The notes under the pieces were generated by a model that made no database searches, had not been told where the DNA came from, and was given only the letters and a program-made list of their open reading frames with translations. DNA of 64,000 nt from an uncultured Eggerthella sp. GTDB lineage: Bacteria; Actinomycetota; Coriobacteriia; Coriobacteriales; Eggerthellaceae. Location of the stretch: NCBI GenBank assembly GCA_905203045.1, contig CAJKUH010000001.1, forward strand, positions 1-64,000, in the 5' to 3' direction. Shown here one piece after another: positions 9,186 to 17,827 of this stretch (the first letter of the stretch is position 1; each line of letters begins with the position of its first letter). Both the position numbers and the translations under genes were made by a program.

Positions 9186-9219
9186 AAAAGCCGCCCTCCC
9201 TTTCGGAAGGACGGCTTTC
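9186..9219 (-). terminator. clpB: clpB terminator
   Basis: Near-perfect inverted repeat (AAAGCCG... with ...CGGCTTT) just after the clpB stop; on the minus strand it ends in a T-run. Confidence 0.75.
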
Positions 9220-9243
9220 GAAGAACGCTAGGCCTTCAGCAGA

Positions 9244-11994
9244 TTACTGTTCCCCGCCAAGGAAACGCTCTGCCTGAGCTACCACGTCATCAGAATCGGA
9301 GGCGTTGAGCTCGTGGCGGTTTTCCACCTTCGAGCAGTACTGGCCCTCGTCGTCGATGTCGACCGTTACAGTTGCGCCATCGTGCACCGTGCCGTTGATG
9401 ATCTCGGTAGCAACACGGTCGGTTACCTCACGCTGGATCAAACGACGCAGCGGACGGGCACCGTATACCGGGTCGTAGCCGTCGATAGCCAAGTGCTCCA
9501 TAGCAGCAGGCGTAACCACCAATTCGATGCGGCGGTCGGCCAAACGCTTGCGCACATCGGCCAATTGCAGTCCAACGATGGGCTCCATTGCCGCGATGGA
9601 AAGCGGGTTGAAGGTAATAACCTCGTCGATACGGTTCAGGAACTCGGGGCGGAAGGTGTTGCGCAGGGCATCGTTGATCTTGTTGTTCAGCTCAGCCAAA
9701 CGCTTTGCCGCCACTTCCACGTCGGCCGTCATCAGGTCTTCCATCACCTTGCCCATAGAATTGCCCGCACCCTGGTTCTGGCCTTCGCCCGCGTATTCAC
9801 GGATGGACTGCGAACCGATGTTGGATGTCATGATGATGATGGCGTTCTTGAAACTGACCACACGACCCTGACCATCGGTAAGACGACCGTCGTCAAGCAC
9901 CTGCAACAAGATATTGAACACATCGGGATGCGCCTTTTCCACCTCGTCGAGCAGGATTACGCTGTACGGCTTACGACGAACAGCCTCGGTAAGCTGGCCG
10001 CCCTCGTCGTAGCCCACATATCCCGGAGGCGCTCCGACCAGACGGGCAACGGAGTGCTTTTCCATGTACTCGGACATGTCGATACGAACCATGGCGCGCT
10101 CGGTGTCGAACAGGTACTCTGCCAACGCCTTTGCCAGCTCCGTCTTGCCAACGCCCGTGGGGCCCAGGAACAGGAAGCTGCCAATGGGGCGGTTCGGGTC
10201 GGAAAGACCGGCACGGTTGCGGCGGATAGCGCCGGCAACGGCAGCCACGGCCTTGTCCTGACCAACCACGCGTTCACGCAGCTTGTCTTCCAAGTCGACG
10301 AGCTTGGCCATTTCGCCCTGCATCATCTTGGTTACCGGAATGCCGGTCCAGGTAGAAACGACCTCGGCGATTTCGTCTTCACCAACCTCTTCCTTCAAGA
10401 TGGCGCCGTCCTGCTGACGGTTTTCCAGAACCTCTTCGGCCTGGGCCAACTTCTGCTGCAGGGAAGGAATAGTGCCGTAGCGCAGCTCGGAAGCACGTGC
10501 CAGGTCGCCTTCGCGGGTGGCTTGCTCTTCCTCGATCTGGGCAGCCTCGATGTCGGCCTTCAGGTTCTGAACGCTGACGATAACGTCTTTCTCGTTCTTC
10601 CACATGGCCTTCTGAGCATCCAACGCCTCACGTGCAGAGGAAATCTCCTTGCGCAAAGCCTCCAAGCGCTCGCGGCTGGGCTCGTCGGTTTCCTTCATCA
10701 GCGCCTGCTCTTCGATCTGCATCTGGGTGAGCTTGCGCTCTGCCAGATCGACTTCCTCAGGCATGCTGTCGATTTCGATACGCAGACGGCTGGCCGCTTC
10801 ATCCATCAAATCGATTGCCTTGTCGGGCAGGAATCGGTCGGTGATGTAGCGGTTGGAAAGCTCGGCTGCGGCCACCAGTGCGGAGTCCTTGATGCGAACG
10901 CCGTGATGGATCTCGTACTTTTCCTTCAAGCCACGCAGGATGGCAATGGTGTCTTCCACGGAAGGCTCGCCCACCATAACGGGCTGGAAACGACGTTCAA
11001 GAGCGGCGTCCTTTTCGATGTACTTGCGGTACTCGTCCAAGGTGGTAGCGCCGATGGCGTGCAATTCGCCACGGGCAAGCGCAGGCTTGAGCATATTGCC
11101 CGCATCCATGGAGCTGTCGCCCGTGGAACCAGCGCCTACGATGGTGTGCAGCTCATCGATGAACAGGATGATCTGGCCATCGGACTGCTTTACTTCACGA
11201 AGCACCGCCTTCAAGCGGTCCTCGAACTCGCCACGGTACTTGGCGCCTGCCAGCATTGCGGGAAGGTCGAGCGCGATAAGCTCGCGGTCCTTCAGGCTGG
11301 AAGGTACGTCGCCGGCAACGATACGCTGGGCCAAGCCCTCGACGATTGCCGTCTTGCCAACGCCAGGCTCACCGATAAGCACCGGGTTGTTCTTCGTACG
11401 ACGGGAAAGCACCTGAACCGTACGGCGGATTTCCTCGGAACGGCCGATAACCGGGTCGAGCTTGCCTTCGCGGGCCTGCTGGGTAAGGTTCTGGCCGTAC
11501 TGTTCCAGTACCTCGAACTCCGCCTTCGATTCGGCATCGGTTACGCGCGTATCGCCGCGAAGCTCCTGATAGGCGGCTTCCACGGTTTTGCGGTTGATGC
11601 CGGCATCGTTCAAGATGCGGCCTGCCTGGCCCTTGTCTTCCGCAAGGGCGATGAGCAAGTGCTCGGTGGTGATGTAATTGTCGTCGAGCTTGCCGGCGAT
11701 CTTTTCCGCGTTGTTCATCAAGCTGTCGAACTCACGCGAAGGAGCCACCATGCCCATGAACGTCTGGCCGGTTACCTTCGGCTGATGCTCTACTTCGGTA
11801 TCAACGCGCTGCTTCAGGACAGCCGGATCGGCGCCGATGCGCGTGATGATTGCCTTCAAATTGTTTTCATCTGCGGAAAGGATAGCAGCCAACAAATGAA
11901 GCGGCTCAGTAGTGGCTGCTTCATGCTTGGATGCAATATCCATCGCAGATTTGAATGCCTCTTGGGCAGTCACTGCTAATTTCTCAATCCACAT
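9244..11994 (-). CDS. clpB: ATP-dependent chaperone ClpB
   Basis: ClpB is a hexameric AAA+ disaggregase that works with DnaK to recover aggregated proteins in the cytoplasm. Visible are the N-terminal Clp repeats, a first Walker A GEPGVGKT at about 208-215, the coiled-coil middle domain, a second Walker A GPTGVGKT, and a C-terminal D2 small domain. The protein is 916 residues, longer than the usual 850-870, through an extra Q/G/N-rich and helical segment in D2 (GEGQNQGAGNS onward) and an acidic C-terminal tail. I use the ATG at 11994 (MWIEKLAV), with GGAAAG upstream, instead of the upstream in-frame ATG. It is the last gene of the dnaK-grpE-dnaJ-hspR-clpB block. Confidence 0.97.
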   Translation of the reverse strand: MWIEKLAVTAQEAFKSAMDIASKHEAATTEPLHLLAAILSADENNLKAIITRIGADPAVLKQRVDTEVEHQPKVTGQTFMGMVAPSREFDSLMNNAEKIAGKLDDNYITTEHLLIALAEDKGQAGRILNDAGINRKTVEAAYQELRGDTRVTDAESKAEFEVLEQYGQNLTQQAREGKLDPVIGRSEEIRRTVQVLSRRTKNNPVLIGEPGVGKTAIVEGLAQRIVAGDVPSSLKDRELIALDLPAMLAGAKYRGEFEDRLKAVLREVKQSDGQIILFIDELHTIVGAGSTGDSSMDAGNMLKPALARGELHAIGATTLDEYRKYIEKDAALERRFQPVMVGEPSVEDTIAILRGLKEKYEIHHGVRIKDSALVAAAELSNRYITDRFLPDKAIDLMDEAASRLRIEIDSMPEEVDLAERKLTQMQIEEQALMKETDEPSRERLEALRKEISSAREALDAQKAMWKNEKDVIVSVQNLKADIEAAQIEEEQATREGDLARASELRYGTIPSLQQKLAQAEEVLENRQQDGAILKEEVGEDEIAEVVSTWTGIPVTKMMQGEMAKLVDLEDKLRERVVGQDKAVAAVAGAIRRNRAGLSDPNRPIGSFLFLGPTGVGKTELAKALAEYLFDTERAMVRIDMSEYMEKHSVARLVGAPPGYVGYDEGGQLTEAVRRKPYSVILLDEVEKAHPDVFNILLQVLDDGRLTDGQGRVVSFKNAIIIMTSNIGSQSIREYAGEGQNQGAGNSMGKVMEDLMTADVEVAAKRLAELNNKINDALRNTFRPEFLNRIDEVITFNPLSIAAMEPIVGLQLADVRKRLADRRIELVVTPAAMEHLAIDGYDPVYGARPLRRLIQREVTDRVATEIINGTVHDGATVTVDIDDEGQYCSKVENRHELNASDSDDVVAQAERFLGGEQ

Positions 11995-12160
11995 AATTCT
12001 TTCCTTTCTTTCGCCGCTAAGCGAAAGAAACACGTTGACGTTTTAGCCGGGCCAGGCACTTCGCCTTGCCCTTGCCAGCTTGCTGCGCCAATCGGTTCGT
12101 TTTCAAAATCAACCTTTGGGGAAACTATCCGCCTTTGGCAAAAGACGAAGAGCCCCTTGA

Positions 12161-12547
12161 TTACCTCAGCCTGCGCAGGACGATTGCGTTGGTGTCGCTT
12201 ACCAGGGAATTCACGCTTTCCCTGGTTTCGAGCTCGTGCACGCGGTCGGCAAGCTTGCGCACGCGACGGTGCAGGGTATCAAGCTCGTCGTCGCGTTCGT
12301 CAAGGCGACCTTTCAGGTCGAGGATGCGAATAACGCCCGCCAAGTTGATGCCCTCGTCGGTGAGCTCGTTGATGAGCTGCAGGCGCTCGATATCCGCCTG
12401 CGAGTACATACGCGTGTTGCCACGCGTGCGCTGCGGGGAAACCAAGCCCTTCTGCTCATAGATGCGCAGGGTTTGCGGGTGAACGCCGGCAAGCTCGGCA
12501 GCCACGCTGATCATGTACAGCGGTCTGTTCTTGTCGTCCATTACCAT
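12161..12547 (-). CDS. hspR: Heat-shock repressor HspR (MerR family)
   Basis: This protein of about 128 residues has a MerR helix-turn-helix (MISVAAELAGVHPQTLRIYEQ is the recognition region) followed by a coiled coil. In actinobacteria HspR binds HAIR sites in front of dnaK and clpB with DnaK as co-repressor. Two ATGs are possible: 12547, or 12541, where TAATG joins the dnaJ stop and this start. Either way it overlaps dnaJ by 1-7 bases, so it is translationally coupled to it. Position between dnaJ and clpB is the classic actinobacterial order. Confidence 0.92.
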   Translation of the reverse strand: MVMDDKNRPLYMISVAAELAGVHPQTLRIYEQKGLVSPQRTRGNTRMYSQADIERLQLINELTDEGINLAGVIRILDLKGRLDERDDELDTLHRRVRKLADRVHELETRESVNSLVSDTNAIVLRRLR

Positions 12548-13503
12548 GCCCTCACCTCTTCTTTCGTTGCTGCCTGGAATGCTTCCAGGGCCTTCCTCTG
12601 CTCATCGTTCAATGTTTTCGGAACCGCGATCTTGATAGCTACGCGCAGATCGCCGTTTCCGGTTGCACCTTTGCCCAAACGCGGTGCGCCCTTGCCGCGC
12701 ACGGTAAGCACCGTGCCGTCCTGGCAGCCGGCGGGCACCCTGAGGCGTACCTTCTTGCCATCGGGGGTGGGAACCACCACTTGGGCACCCAACGCTGCTT
12801 CGGCAAACGTTACCGGCAGGTCCATTACCACGTCGGCTTTTTCACGCCTGTACAGCGGATGGGCGGCGATCTTGATGTTCACCAGCAAATCACCTGCCGG
12901 GCCGCCGTTGGCGCCCTGGCCGCCCTTGCCCTTCAGGCGAACGCGGCCGCCGTCAATGGCACCGGCGGGAATCTTGATGGTAAGCGTTTCCTTTTCGCCG
13001 GTACCGGAGTGCCCGATGCGGATGCGCTTTTCGCAGCCTTTGAATGCCTCGTCGAAGGTGACCGTCATGGAAACCTCTTTATCGGCACCCTTGCGGGGCT
13101 GCGGCTGACCGTACCCTGCGCCGCCGCCGAAATCCCAGCTTCCGCCGAACGCACCTTCGCCATTGCGAATGCTCTCCAAGATGTCGGCCCAGCTGCCAAA
13201 ACCCGAAGCGCCGCCGCTGAAGCCAGAACCCGCTCCTGCAAAGGGATTGCCGCCCTGGCCCTGCCGTGCACCGCCATAGGGAATCTGATTCTCGTTCGCA
13301 GTACCGTACTGGTCGTAGAGCTTGCGCTTTTTATCGTCGGAAAGGACTTCGTATGCTTCGTTGATTTCCTTGAATTTCGCTTCGTCACCGCCGGCATCGG
13401 GGTGATATTTACGTGCCAATTTGCGGAATGCCTTCTTAATGGTGTTGGCATCCGCATCCCGTGGAACGCCTAGCGTCTTGTAATAGTCGGGAGTTGCTGC
13501 CAT
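12541..13503 (-). CDS. dnaJ: DnaJ / CbpA-type co-chaperone
   Basis: This 320-residue J-protein has an N-terminal J domain with the HPD motif (YHPDAGGDE, about residues 33-41), a Gly/Phe-rich linker, and two C-terminal beta-domains for client binding. The cysteine-rich zinc finger of full DnaJ is absent, as in the CbpA-like second DnaJ of actinobacteria. It stimulates the DnaK ATPase. I use the ATG at 13503 with AAGG upstream; a GTG three codons earlier is possible. It shares a base with the next gene, hspR. A terminator-like hairpin separates it from grpE. Confidence 0.93.
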   Translation of the reverse strand: MAATPDYYKTLGVPRDADANTIKKAFRKLARKYHPDAGGDEAKFKEINEAYEVLSDDKKRKLYDQYGTANENQIPYGGARQGQGGNPFAGAGSGFSGGASGFGSWADILESIRNGEGAFGGSWDFGGGAGYGQPQPRKGADKEVSMTVTFDEAFKGCEKRIRIGHSGTGEKETLTIKIPAGAIDGGRVRLKGKGGQGANGGPAGDLLVNIKIAAHPLYRREKADVVMDLPVTFAEAALGAQVVVPTPDGKKVRLRVPAGCQDGTVLTVRGKGAPRLGKGATGNGDLRVAIKIAVPKTLNDEQRKALEAFQAATKEEVRAW

Positions 13504-13747
13504 ACGCCCCACCTTCTTTCATTCTGACGAAACGTCATAACGGCCATCGTGCCATTCAGGTTCCTTGGATGCTCGGGCACGGCACGTAAAGCCGCTTGCC
13601 TTGTCACCCTCGAATCCTTCAAGGCGCTATGCCTCGTTCTAACGCTCCTGACTCTTTATGGTCTGACGAAGCTCTGAAATGAGCTTCTAACTTTCACTTC
13701 GTTGGTTTAACAACAAGGGCGGACTTGCGAGCCCGCCCTTGCGTTTG
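13504..13747. other. grpE-dnaJ intergenic region
   Basis: This gap is unusually long for this gene block. It holds a hairpin near the grpE stop and no convincing reading frame. I looked for the HspR HAIR operator and did not find a match, so an internal promoter for dnaJ-hspR-clpB is likely but not located. Confidence 0.4.
13714..13741 (-). terminator. Hairpin after grpE
   Basis: CAAGGGCGG pairs with CCGCCCTTG around a 10-base loop, followed on the minus strand by a T-rich stretch. It could limit read-through from dnaK-grpE into dnaJ-hspR-clpB. Confidence 0.6.
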
Positions 13748-14362
13748 CTATTCGTCTTCTTCTGACTTGGTCTCGCGCTTCGGACCGCCCACGGTTACCG
13801 TTACCATTGCGGCACGGATAACCTTGTTACCCATGCGGTAACCCTTCTGGTATACCTGGGCAACCGTTTCATCGGGAACGGACGGGTCGTCAACCGTGGC
13901 AACCGCCTGAGCCTCAAGGGCATCGAAGGCTTCGCCTTCAGGGTCGATAACCTCGACGCCTTCCTTCTTCAGCACTTCGTTGAGCTTGTTGTGCACGGCC
14001 TTTACGCCGCCCAGCAAACCCTCTTCGCCGTTGCCTTCGGCATAGGCGATACTGCGCTCGAAGTCGTCGATCACGGGAAGCAGGCCTTCAACCAGCTTCT
14101 CCGTGGCGCGAAGCCTTTCCTCTTCGCGCTGCTCGTTCATGCGGCGGCGGTACGTATCCCATTCAGCGTGGAGCCTGAAGTACTTGTCCCTCCAGGCGTC
14201 CGCCTCGGCCTTGGCCTTTTCCACCGGATCCTCCTCGGGCTCTTCGCCTTCGGCGTCTTCCTCGATGGTTTCAGCCTCAACCTCTTCAGGGGCGGCAGCC
14301 GAAGCCTGTTCCTCGGCTGCCGTTTCCTCTTCGCGTACCTCGTCTTTTTCAGGCGCGGCCAT
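13748..14362 (-). CDS. grpE: Nucleotide exchange factor GrpE
   Basis: This 204-residue protein drives ADP release from DnaK. The acidic N-terminal tail of about 65 residues is followed by the long dimerising helix (KAEADAWRDKYFRLHAEWDTYRRR) and the C-terminal beta domain with the conserved YQKGYRMGNKVIRAAMVTV signature. Its ATG lies two bases after the dnaK stop, so translation is coupled. The acidic tail is longer than in E. coli GrpE, which is common in actinobacteria. Confidence 0.96.
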   Translation of the reverse strand: MAAPEKDEVREEETAAEEQASAAAPEEVEAETIEEDAEGEEPEEDPVEKAKAEADAWRDKYFRLHAEWDTYRRRMNEQREEERLRATEKLVEGLLPVIDDFERSIAYAEGNGEEGLLGGVKAVHNKLNEVLKKEGVEVIDPEGEAFDALEAQAVATVDDPSVPDETVAQVYQKGYRMGNKVIRAAMVTVTVGGPKRETKSEEDE

Positions 14363-14364
14363 GA

Positions 14365-16284
14365 TTACTTATCCTTCTTCTCGTCGTCGTCGACTACCTC
14401 GAAGTCTGCTTCGATGGTGTCGTCGTCAGCGGGCTGCTGCTGAGCGCCTGCTGCCGCACCGGCGGCTGCGCCCTGGGCTGCGTCCTGGTTGCCGTAAACA
14501 ACCTCGGCCAGCTTATAACCAGCCTGCTGCATTGCCTCGATAGCAGACTTGATAGCCTCGATGTCGGTGCCTTCAAGTGCGCTCTTGCCCTGAGCAACGG
14601 CGCTTTCAGCCTGCTGCTTAACCTCGGGGCTTACCTTGTCGCCAACTTCGCTCAGCGTGGTTTCGGTTGCGTTGATCAGCGAATCGCAGTTATTGCGAGC
14701 CTCAACCTCTTCCTTGCGGATCTTGTCTTCCTCGGCGTGAGCCTCGGCGTCCTTTACCATGCGGTCTACTTCGTCGTCGGTAAGGGCGGTAGAACCGGAA
14801 ATGGTGATCTGCTGCTGCTTGCCAGTGCCCAGATCCTTAGCGGAAACGTTCACGATGCCGTTAGCATCGATATCGAACGTAACCTCGATTTGAGGAACGC
14901 CACGACGTGCGGCAGGAATGCCGGTGAGCTGGAACTTGCCCAAGGTCTTGTTGTCCTTGGCCATCTGACGCTCGCCTTGCAGAACGTGAATCTCTACCGA
15001 AGTCTGGTTATCGGCTGCGGTGGAGTAAATCTCGGTCTTGCGGGTAGGAATGGTGGTGTTGCGGTCGATCATCTTGGTCATTACGCCGCCCATGGTTTCA
15101 ACACCAAGGGAAAGCGGGGTAACGTCCAGAAGGAGGATGCCCTCAACGTCGCCAGCAAGAACGCCGCCCTGAACAGCTGCGCCCATTGCAACAACCTCGT
15201 CGGGGTTAACCGACATGTTGGGCTGCTTGCCGGTCATGTTCTTCACCAGTTCCTGAACAGCAGGCATACGGGTGGAGCCGCCAACGAGAATTACCTCGTT
15301 AACGTCGCCGGTGGAAAGGCCAGCGTCGCGCAGAGCCTGCTCAACAGGCTTCTTGCAGCGGTCGAGCAGGTCGCGGGTGATGCGCTCGAACTCGGCACGG
15401 GTAAGGGTGTAGTCCAAGTGGAGCGGGCCAGCTGCGCCTGCGGAAATGAAGGGCAGGTTGATGGTGGTCTGGCTGGTGGAGGAAAGCTCCATCTTTGCCT
15501 TTTCCGCTGCTTCCTTCAAGCGCTGCAGAGCCATCTTGTCGGCGCGAAGGTCGATGCCGTTGTCAGCCTGGAACTTGTCGGCCATCCAGTCGATTACGCG
15601 CTGATCCCAGTCGTCGCCGCCCAGGTGGTTGTCGCCTGCGGTGGAGCAAACCTCGAACACGCCATCGCCAAGCTCAAGAACGGAAACATCGAATGTACCG
15701 CCGCCAAGGTCGAATACCAAAACCTTTTCGTCCTTGTTGGTCTTATCAAGGCCGTAAGCAAGTGCTGCTGCCGTAGGCTCGTTGATGATACGCAGAACCT
15801 CGAGGCCTGCGATCTTGCCAGCGTCCTTGGTTGCCTGACGCTGAGCGTCGTTGAAGTAAGCAGGAACGGTGATAACAGCCTGGGTGATAGGCTCGCCTAC
15901 GCGCTTTTCAGCATCGGACTTGATCTTCTGCAGAACCATTGCGGAAATCTCTTCCGGCATGTAGTCCTTACCGTCGATGTCTACTACCGCACGACCGCCG
16001 TTGCCGTTCTTCACCTTGTAAGCAACCGTCTTCTGCTCTTCAGCGGTTTCTGCATAGGAACGACCGATGAAGCGCTTTACCGAAGCGATGGTGTTTTCAG
16101 GGTTGGTGACTGCCTTGTTCTTAGCAGCCTTGCCTACCGTACGCTCGCCGTCTTTGCCGAAGCCCACAACGGAAGGCGTAGTGCGGTCGCCCTCTGCGTT
16201 TACGAGGATTTCGGGCTCGGAGCCTTCCATCACTGCCATTGCCGAATTGGTGGTGCCCAAGTCGATGCCAATGATCTTTGCCAT
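14365..16284 (-). CDS. dnaK: Chaperone DnaK (Hsp70)
   Basis: DnaK binds exposed hydrophobic peptides with ATP-controlled affinity and is also the co-repressor of HspR. The 639-residue protein has the N-terminal IDLGTTNSAMAV phosphate loop, DLGGGTFDVSVLELG, the conserved VLLLDVTPLSLGVETMGG linker and substrate-domain start, and an EEVD-like acidic end. Length matches the family. It is first in the chaperone block, behind a near-consensus promoter, with an AAAGGA ribosome site ten bases before the ATG. Confidence 0.98.
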   Translation of the reverse strand: MAKIIGIDLGTTNSAMAVMEGSEPEILVNAEGDRTTPSVVGFGKDGERTVGKAAKNKAVTNPENTIASVKRFIGRSYAETAEEQKTVAYKVKNGNGGRAVVDIDGKDYMPEEISAMVLQKIKSDAEKRVGEPITQAVITVPAYFNDAQRQATKDAGKIAGLEVLRIINEPTAAALAYGLDKTNKDEKVLVFDLGGGTFDVSVLELGDGVFEVCSTAGDNHLGGDDWDQRVIDWMADKFQADNGIDLRADKMALQRLKEAAEKAKMELSSTSQTTINLPFISAGAAGPLHLDYTLTRAEFERITRDLLDRCKKPVEQALRDAGLSTGDVNEVILVGGSTRMPAVQELVKNMTGKQPNMSVNPDEVVAMGAAVQGGVLAGDVEGILLLDVTPLSLGVETMGGVMTKMIDRNTTIPTRKTEIYSTAADNQTSVEIHVLQGERQMAKDNKTLGKFQLTGIPAARRGVPQIEVTFDIDANGIVNVSAKDLGTGKQQQITISGSTALTDDEVDRMVKDAEAHAEEDKIRKEEVEARNNCDSLINATETTLSEVGDKVSPEVKQQAESAVAQGKSALEGTDIEAIKSAIEAMQQAGYKLAEVVYGNQDAAQGAAAGAAAGAQQQPADDDTIEADFEVVDDDEKKDK

Positions 16285-16469
16285 CTTGCTATGTCCTTTC
16301 AGTTGCGACCGCCTGCTTATGCCGAGTTAGGTAGGCGGCCTATCTGTTCTTACCAAAGTAGGTGTCGGGATATGAGCCTTTGCGCGTTGCCTTCGGGCGA
16401 ACCCTTGGCTCTGCGCTTTGGCCGATATACCTTAAGGCCCACATTCCGTGGACCCTTTCGACAATTGGA

Positions 16470-16498
16470 ATAATAAAATCTAAGTGCATCATTGTCAA
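16470..16498 (-). promoter_or_regulatory. dnaK: dnaK promoter
   Basis: On the minus strand TTGACA (16493-16498) is followed after exactly 17 bases by TATTAT (16470-16475), a near-consensus housekeeping promoter about 190 bp upstream of dnaK. Heat control would therefore come from a repressor and not from an alternative sigma factor. Confidence 0.8.
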
Positions 16499-16499
16499 G
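16479..16499 (-). promoter_or_regulatory. Degenerate HAIR-like HspR operator over the -35 box
   Basis: CTTGACA, seven bases, then ACTTAGA matches the HAIR consensus CTTGAGT-N7-ACTCAAG at 5 of 7 and 4 of 7 positions with correct spacing, and sits on the -35 box where HspR sites usually lie. The match is weak, and part of the left half is fixed by the -35 consensus itself. Confidence 0.4.
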
Positions 16500-16636
16500 T
16501 TTTGTAACCTTCCTGTTGAAGATTATCTTCCTTATTTCTGTTTCCGCAGGTCAAAACACGTTCTGTAGTTTGCAGCTCCCGTTACTTTTAGCCTGAAAGA
16601 TCTAACAAAGGGATTATAAAGTCTGCCTTACAACGC

Positions 16637-16666
16637 AAAAAAGCCCGCATGAAAAACCATGCGGGC
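16637..16666 (-). terminator. Terminator after the zinc-ribbon gene
   Basis: GCCCGCATG and CATGCGGGC form a perfect 9-bp stem with a 6-base loop, followed on the minus strand by six T residues. It separates the zinc-ribbon gene from the dnaK promoter. Confidence 0.85.
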
Positions 16667-16784
16667 CGTAAACGCGCTGAAAGGATTGGTTGAAGCACCC
16701 TTCATACCTGTATGTAGCAGCAGCGTTTAACGCGGCTGCCTTATTGCCACCAGTCAGAAAAGGACGATGGCTTTCAGAAAGGGG

Positions 16785-16940
16785 CTATTTCTTGGCAACG
16801 CCGCCGATGAGGGACATCTTGGTGCCGCAATCAGGGCACGTTCCCTTGGTGATAACGCGGCCGTTCTTGGTAACGCCTTCCTGAGGGTCTACCATTTCCT
16901 TCTTTTCCTTGCACTTAACGCAATATGCAACAACTGCCAT
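16785..16940 (-). CDS. Small zinc-ribbon protein (DUF5679-like)
   Basis: I translated this 51-residue frame by hand. It has two CxxC knuckles, YCVKCK at residues 6-11 and CPDCG at 35-39, the pattern of a four-cysteine zinc ribbon, with a lysine-rich middle and the C-terminal KMSLIGGVAKK. An AGAGG ribosome site precedes the ATG and a strong terminator follows. This matches DUF5679 proteins, common in actinobacteria and Chloroflexi, whose function is not established. Confidence 0.85.
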   Translation of the reverse strand: MAVVAYCVKCKEKKEMVDPQEGVTKNGRVITKGTCPDCGTKMSLIGGVAKK

Positions 16941-17100
16941 CGTAACCTCTTTTCTTCATGTGATAGTCCTACGGGGATATCCCCTTGAACACCCGACCCA
17001 TTGTATAGGTAGTATCGGCGTTTTACCAGATGATTGGGGAATTTGCCGAAAGCGTATCAAAACCGTCCATAAAAGGACGGCGCAGTACCCCGAAATAAAA

Positions 17101-17136
17101 GAAGGGAAGCGGAGAGGTTCATCCCCGTTTCCCTTC
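17101..17136 (-). terminator. Ferredoxin gene terminator
   Basis: A 12-bp stem (one mismatch) is followed on the minus strand by a T-rich tail, about 30 bp after the ferredoxin stop. Confidence 0.75.
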
Positions 17137-17167
17137 TTGCATAATTCGCGGAACAGACCGTCGGATG

Positions 17168-17356
17168 CTAGTCCTCGACGATTTCCTCGATAGCGCCCAT
17201 GGGGCACTCTTCAACGCAGTCGCCGCAAGCGATGCAGGCTTCTTCGTTGACTACTTTGCATACGCCGTCTACAACTTCGATGCATTCCTGCGAGCAAGCG
17301 TCGATGCAGATGCCACAGCCGATGCACTCATCATCAAGAATTACTGGATGAGACAT
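17168..17356 (-). CDS. 2[4Fe-4S] ferredoxin
   Basis: This 62-residue protein carries two classic cluster motifs, CIGCGICIDAC (residues 11-21) and CIACGDCVEEC (41-51), each followed by the expected distal Pro or Ser context. It is a soluble low-potential electron carrier for anaerobic metabolism. The ATG has an AGAGG site seven bases upstream. It stands alone between terminators; hydrogenase-maturation and nickel-control genes follow upstream, but a link to hydrogenase is only suggested by proximity. Confidence 0.93.
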   Translation of the reverse strand: MSHPVILDDECIGCGICIDACSQECIEVVDGVCKVVNEEACIACGDCVEECPMGAIEEIVED

Positions 17357-17827
17357 GAAAACCTCTTCTCTCTTGGGCTTTTAGAGATGCTTTGTCGTGT
17401 TGGGGCAACCAATCGGTTAATCCCTGAACGGGAAAATACCATAGCGCCCCCAATATGCAAGAACCTTGCACAGTTTTTCTGAGAACGGGTAGATACCGCT
17501 GTGTGGACGCCGCCCGAAAACCGCTCGCCGAGCCTAAGGGCACCCGCATGAGCAACGCGCAGGGAACCGAACGCTGGAGCAAAACCCTGCGCGAAAACCA
17601 GATACGCAGCAGCAGGCAGCAAGTCAGACCCGAAACTCCAGGCATGCGCCAGTAAGTCAGCGAGGCGAAGCCCGGTGCCCCAGATTCGTAGGATTTCGCG
17701 AGCGTAGCGTACTTGCGCTACGTGAGCTCGCGAAATCATGCGAAGGTGGGGTGCCCGGCTTGGCCTCAGCGTCATCGCGCCTCTTGCGAGCTTGCGGTGT
17801 TCGACAAAACGCCGCAAGTAACTAACG
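17357..17827. other. Intergenic region ferredoxin-hypE
   Basis: About 470 bp without a convincing gene. It contains the long-hairpin repeat copy C and, next to the hypE stop, a smaller hairpin (CTTGCGG with CCGCAAG on the minus strand). The ferredoxin promoter must also lie here but I cannot place it confidently. Confidence 0.6.
17658..17779 (-). repeat. Long-hairpin intergenic element, copy C
   Basis: Plus-strand ends are CAGCGAGGC and CAGCGTCATCGCG, as in the other three copies. The arms pair (GAAGCCCGGTGCCCCA against TGGGGTGCCCGGCTTGG), then a second long stem built on TTTCGCGAGC and an apical GTAGCG-TACTTG-CGCTAC hairpin. The interior sequence is unlike copies A and D. It starts 49 nt past the hypE stop in the same relative orientation. 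Confidence 0.8.

Noticed and set aside
12034..12160. HAIR operator in front of clpB
   Set aside because: No sequence close to CTTGAGT-N7-ACTCAAG on either strand; clpB is probably expressed with dnaJ-hspR.
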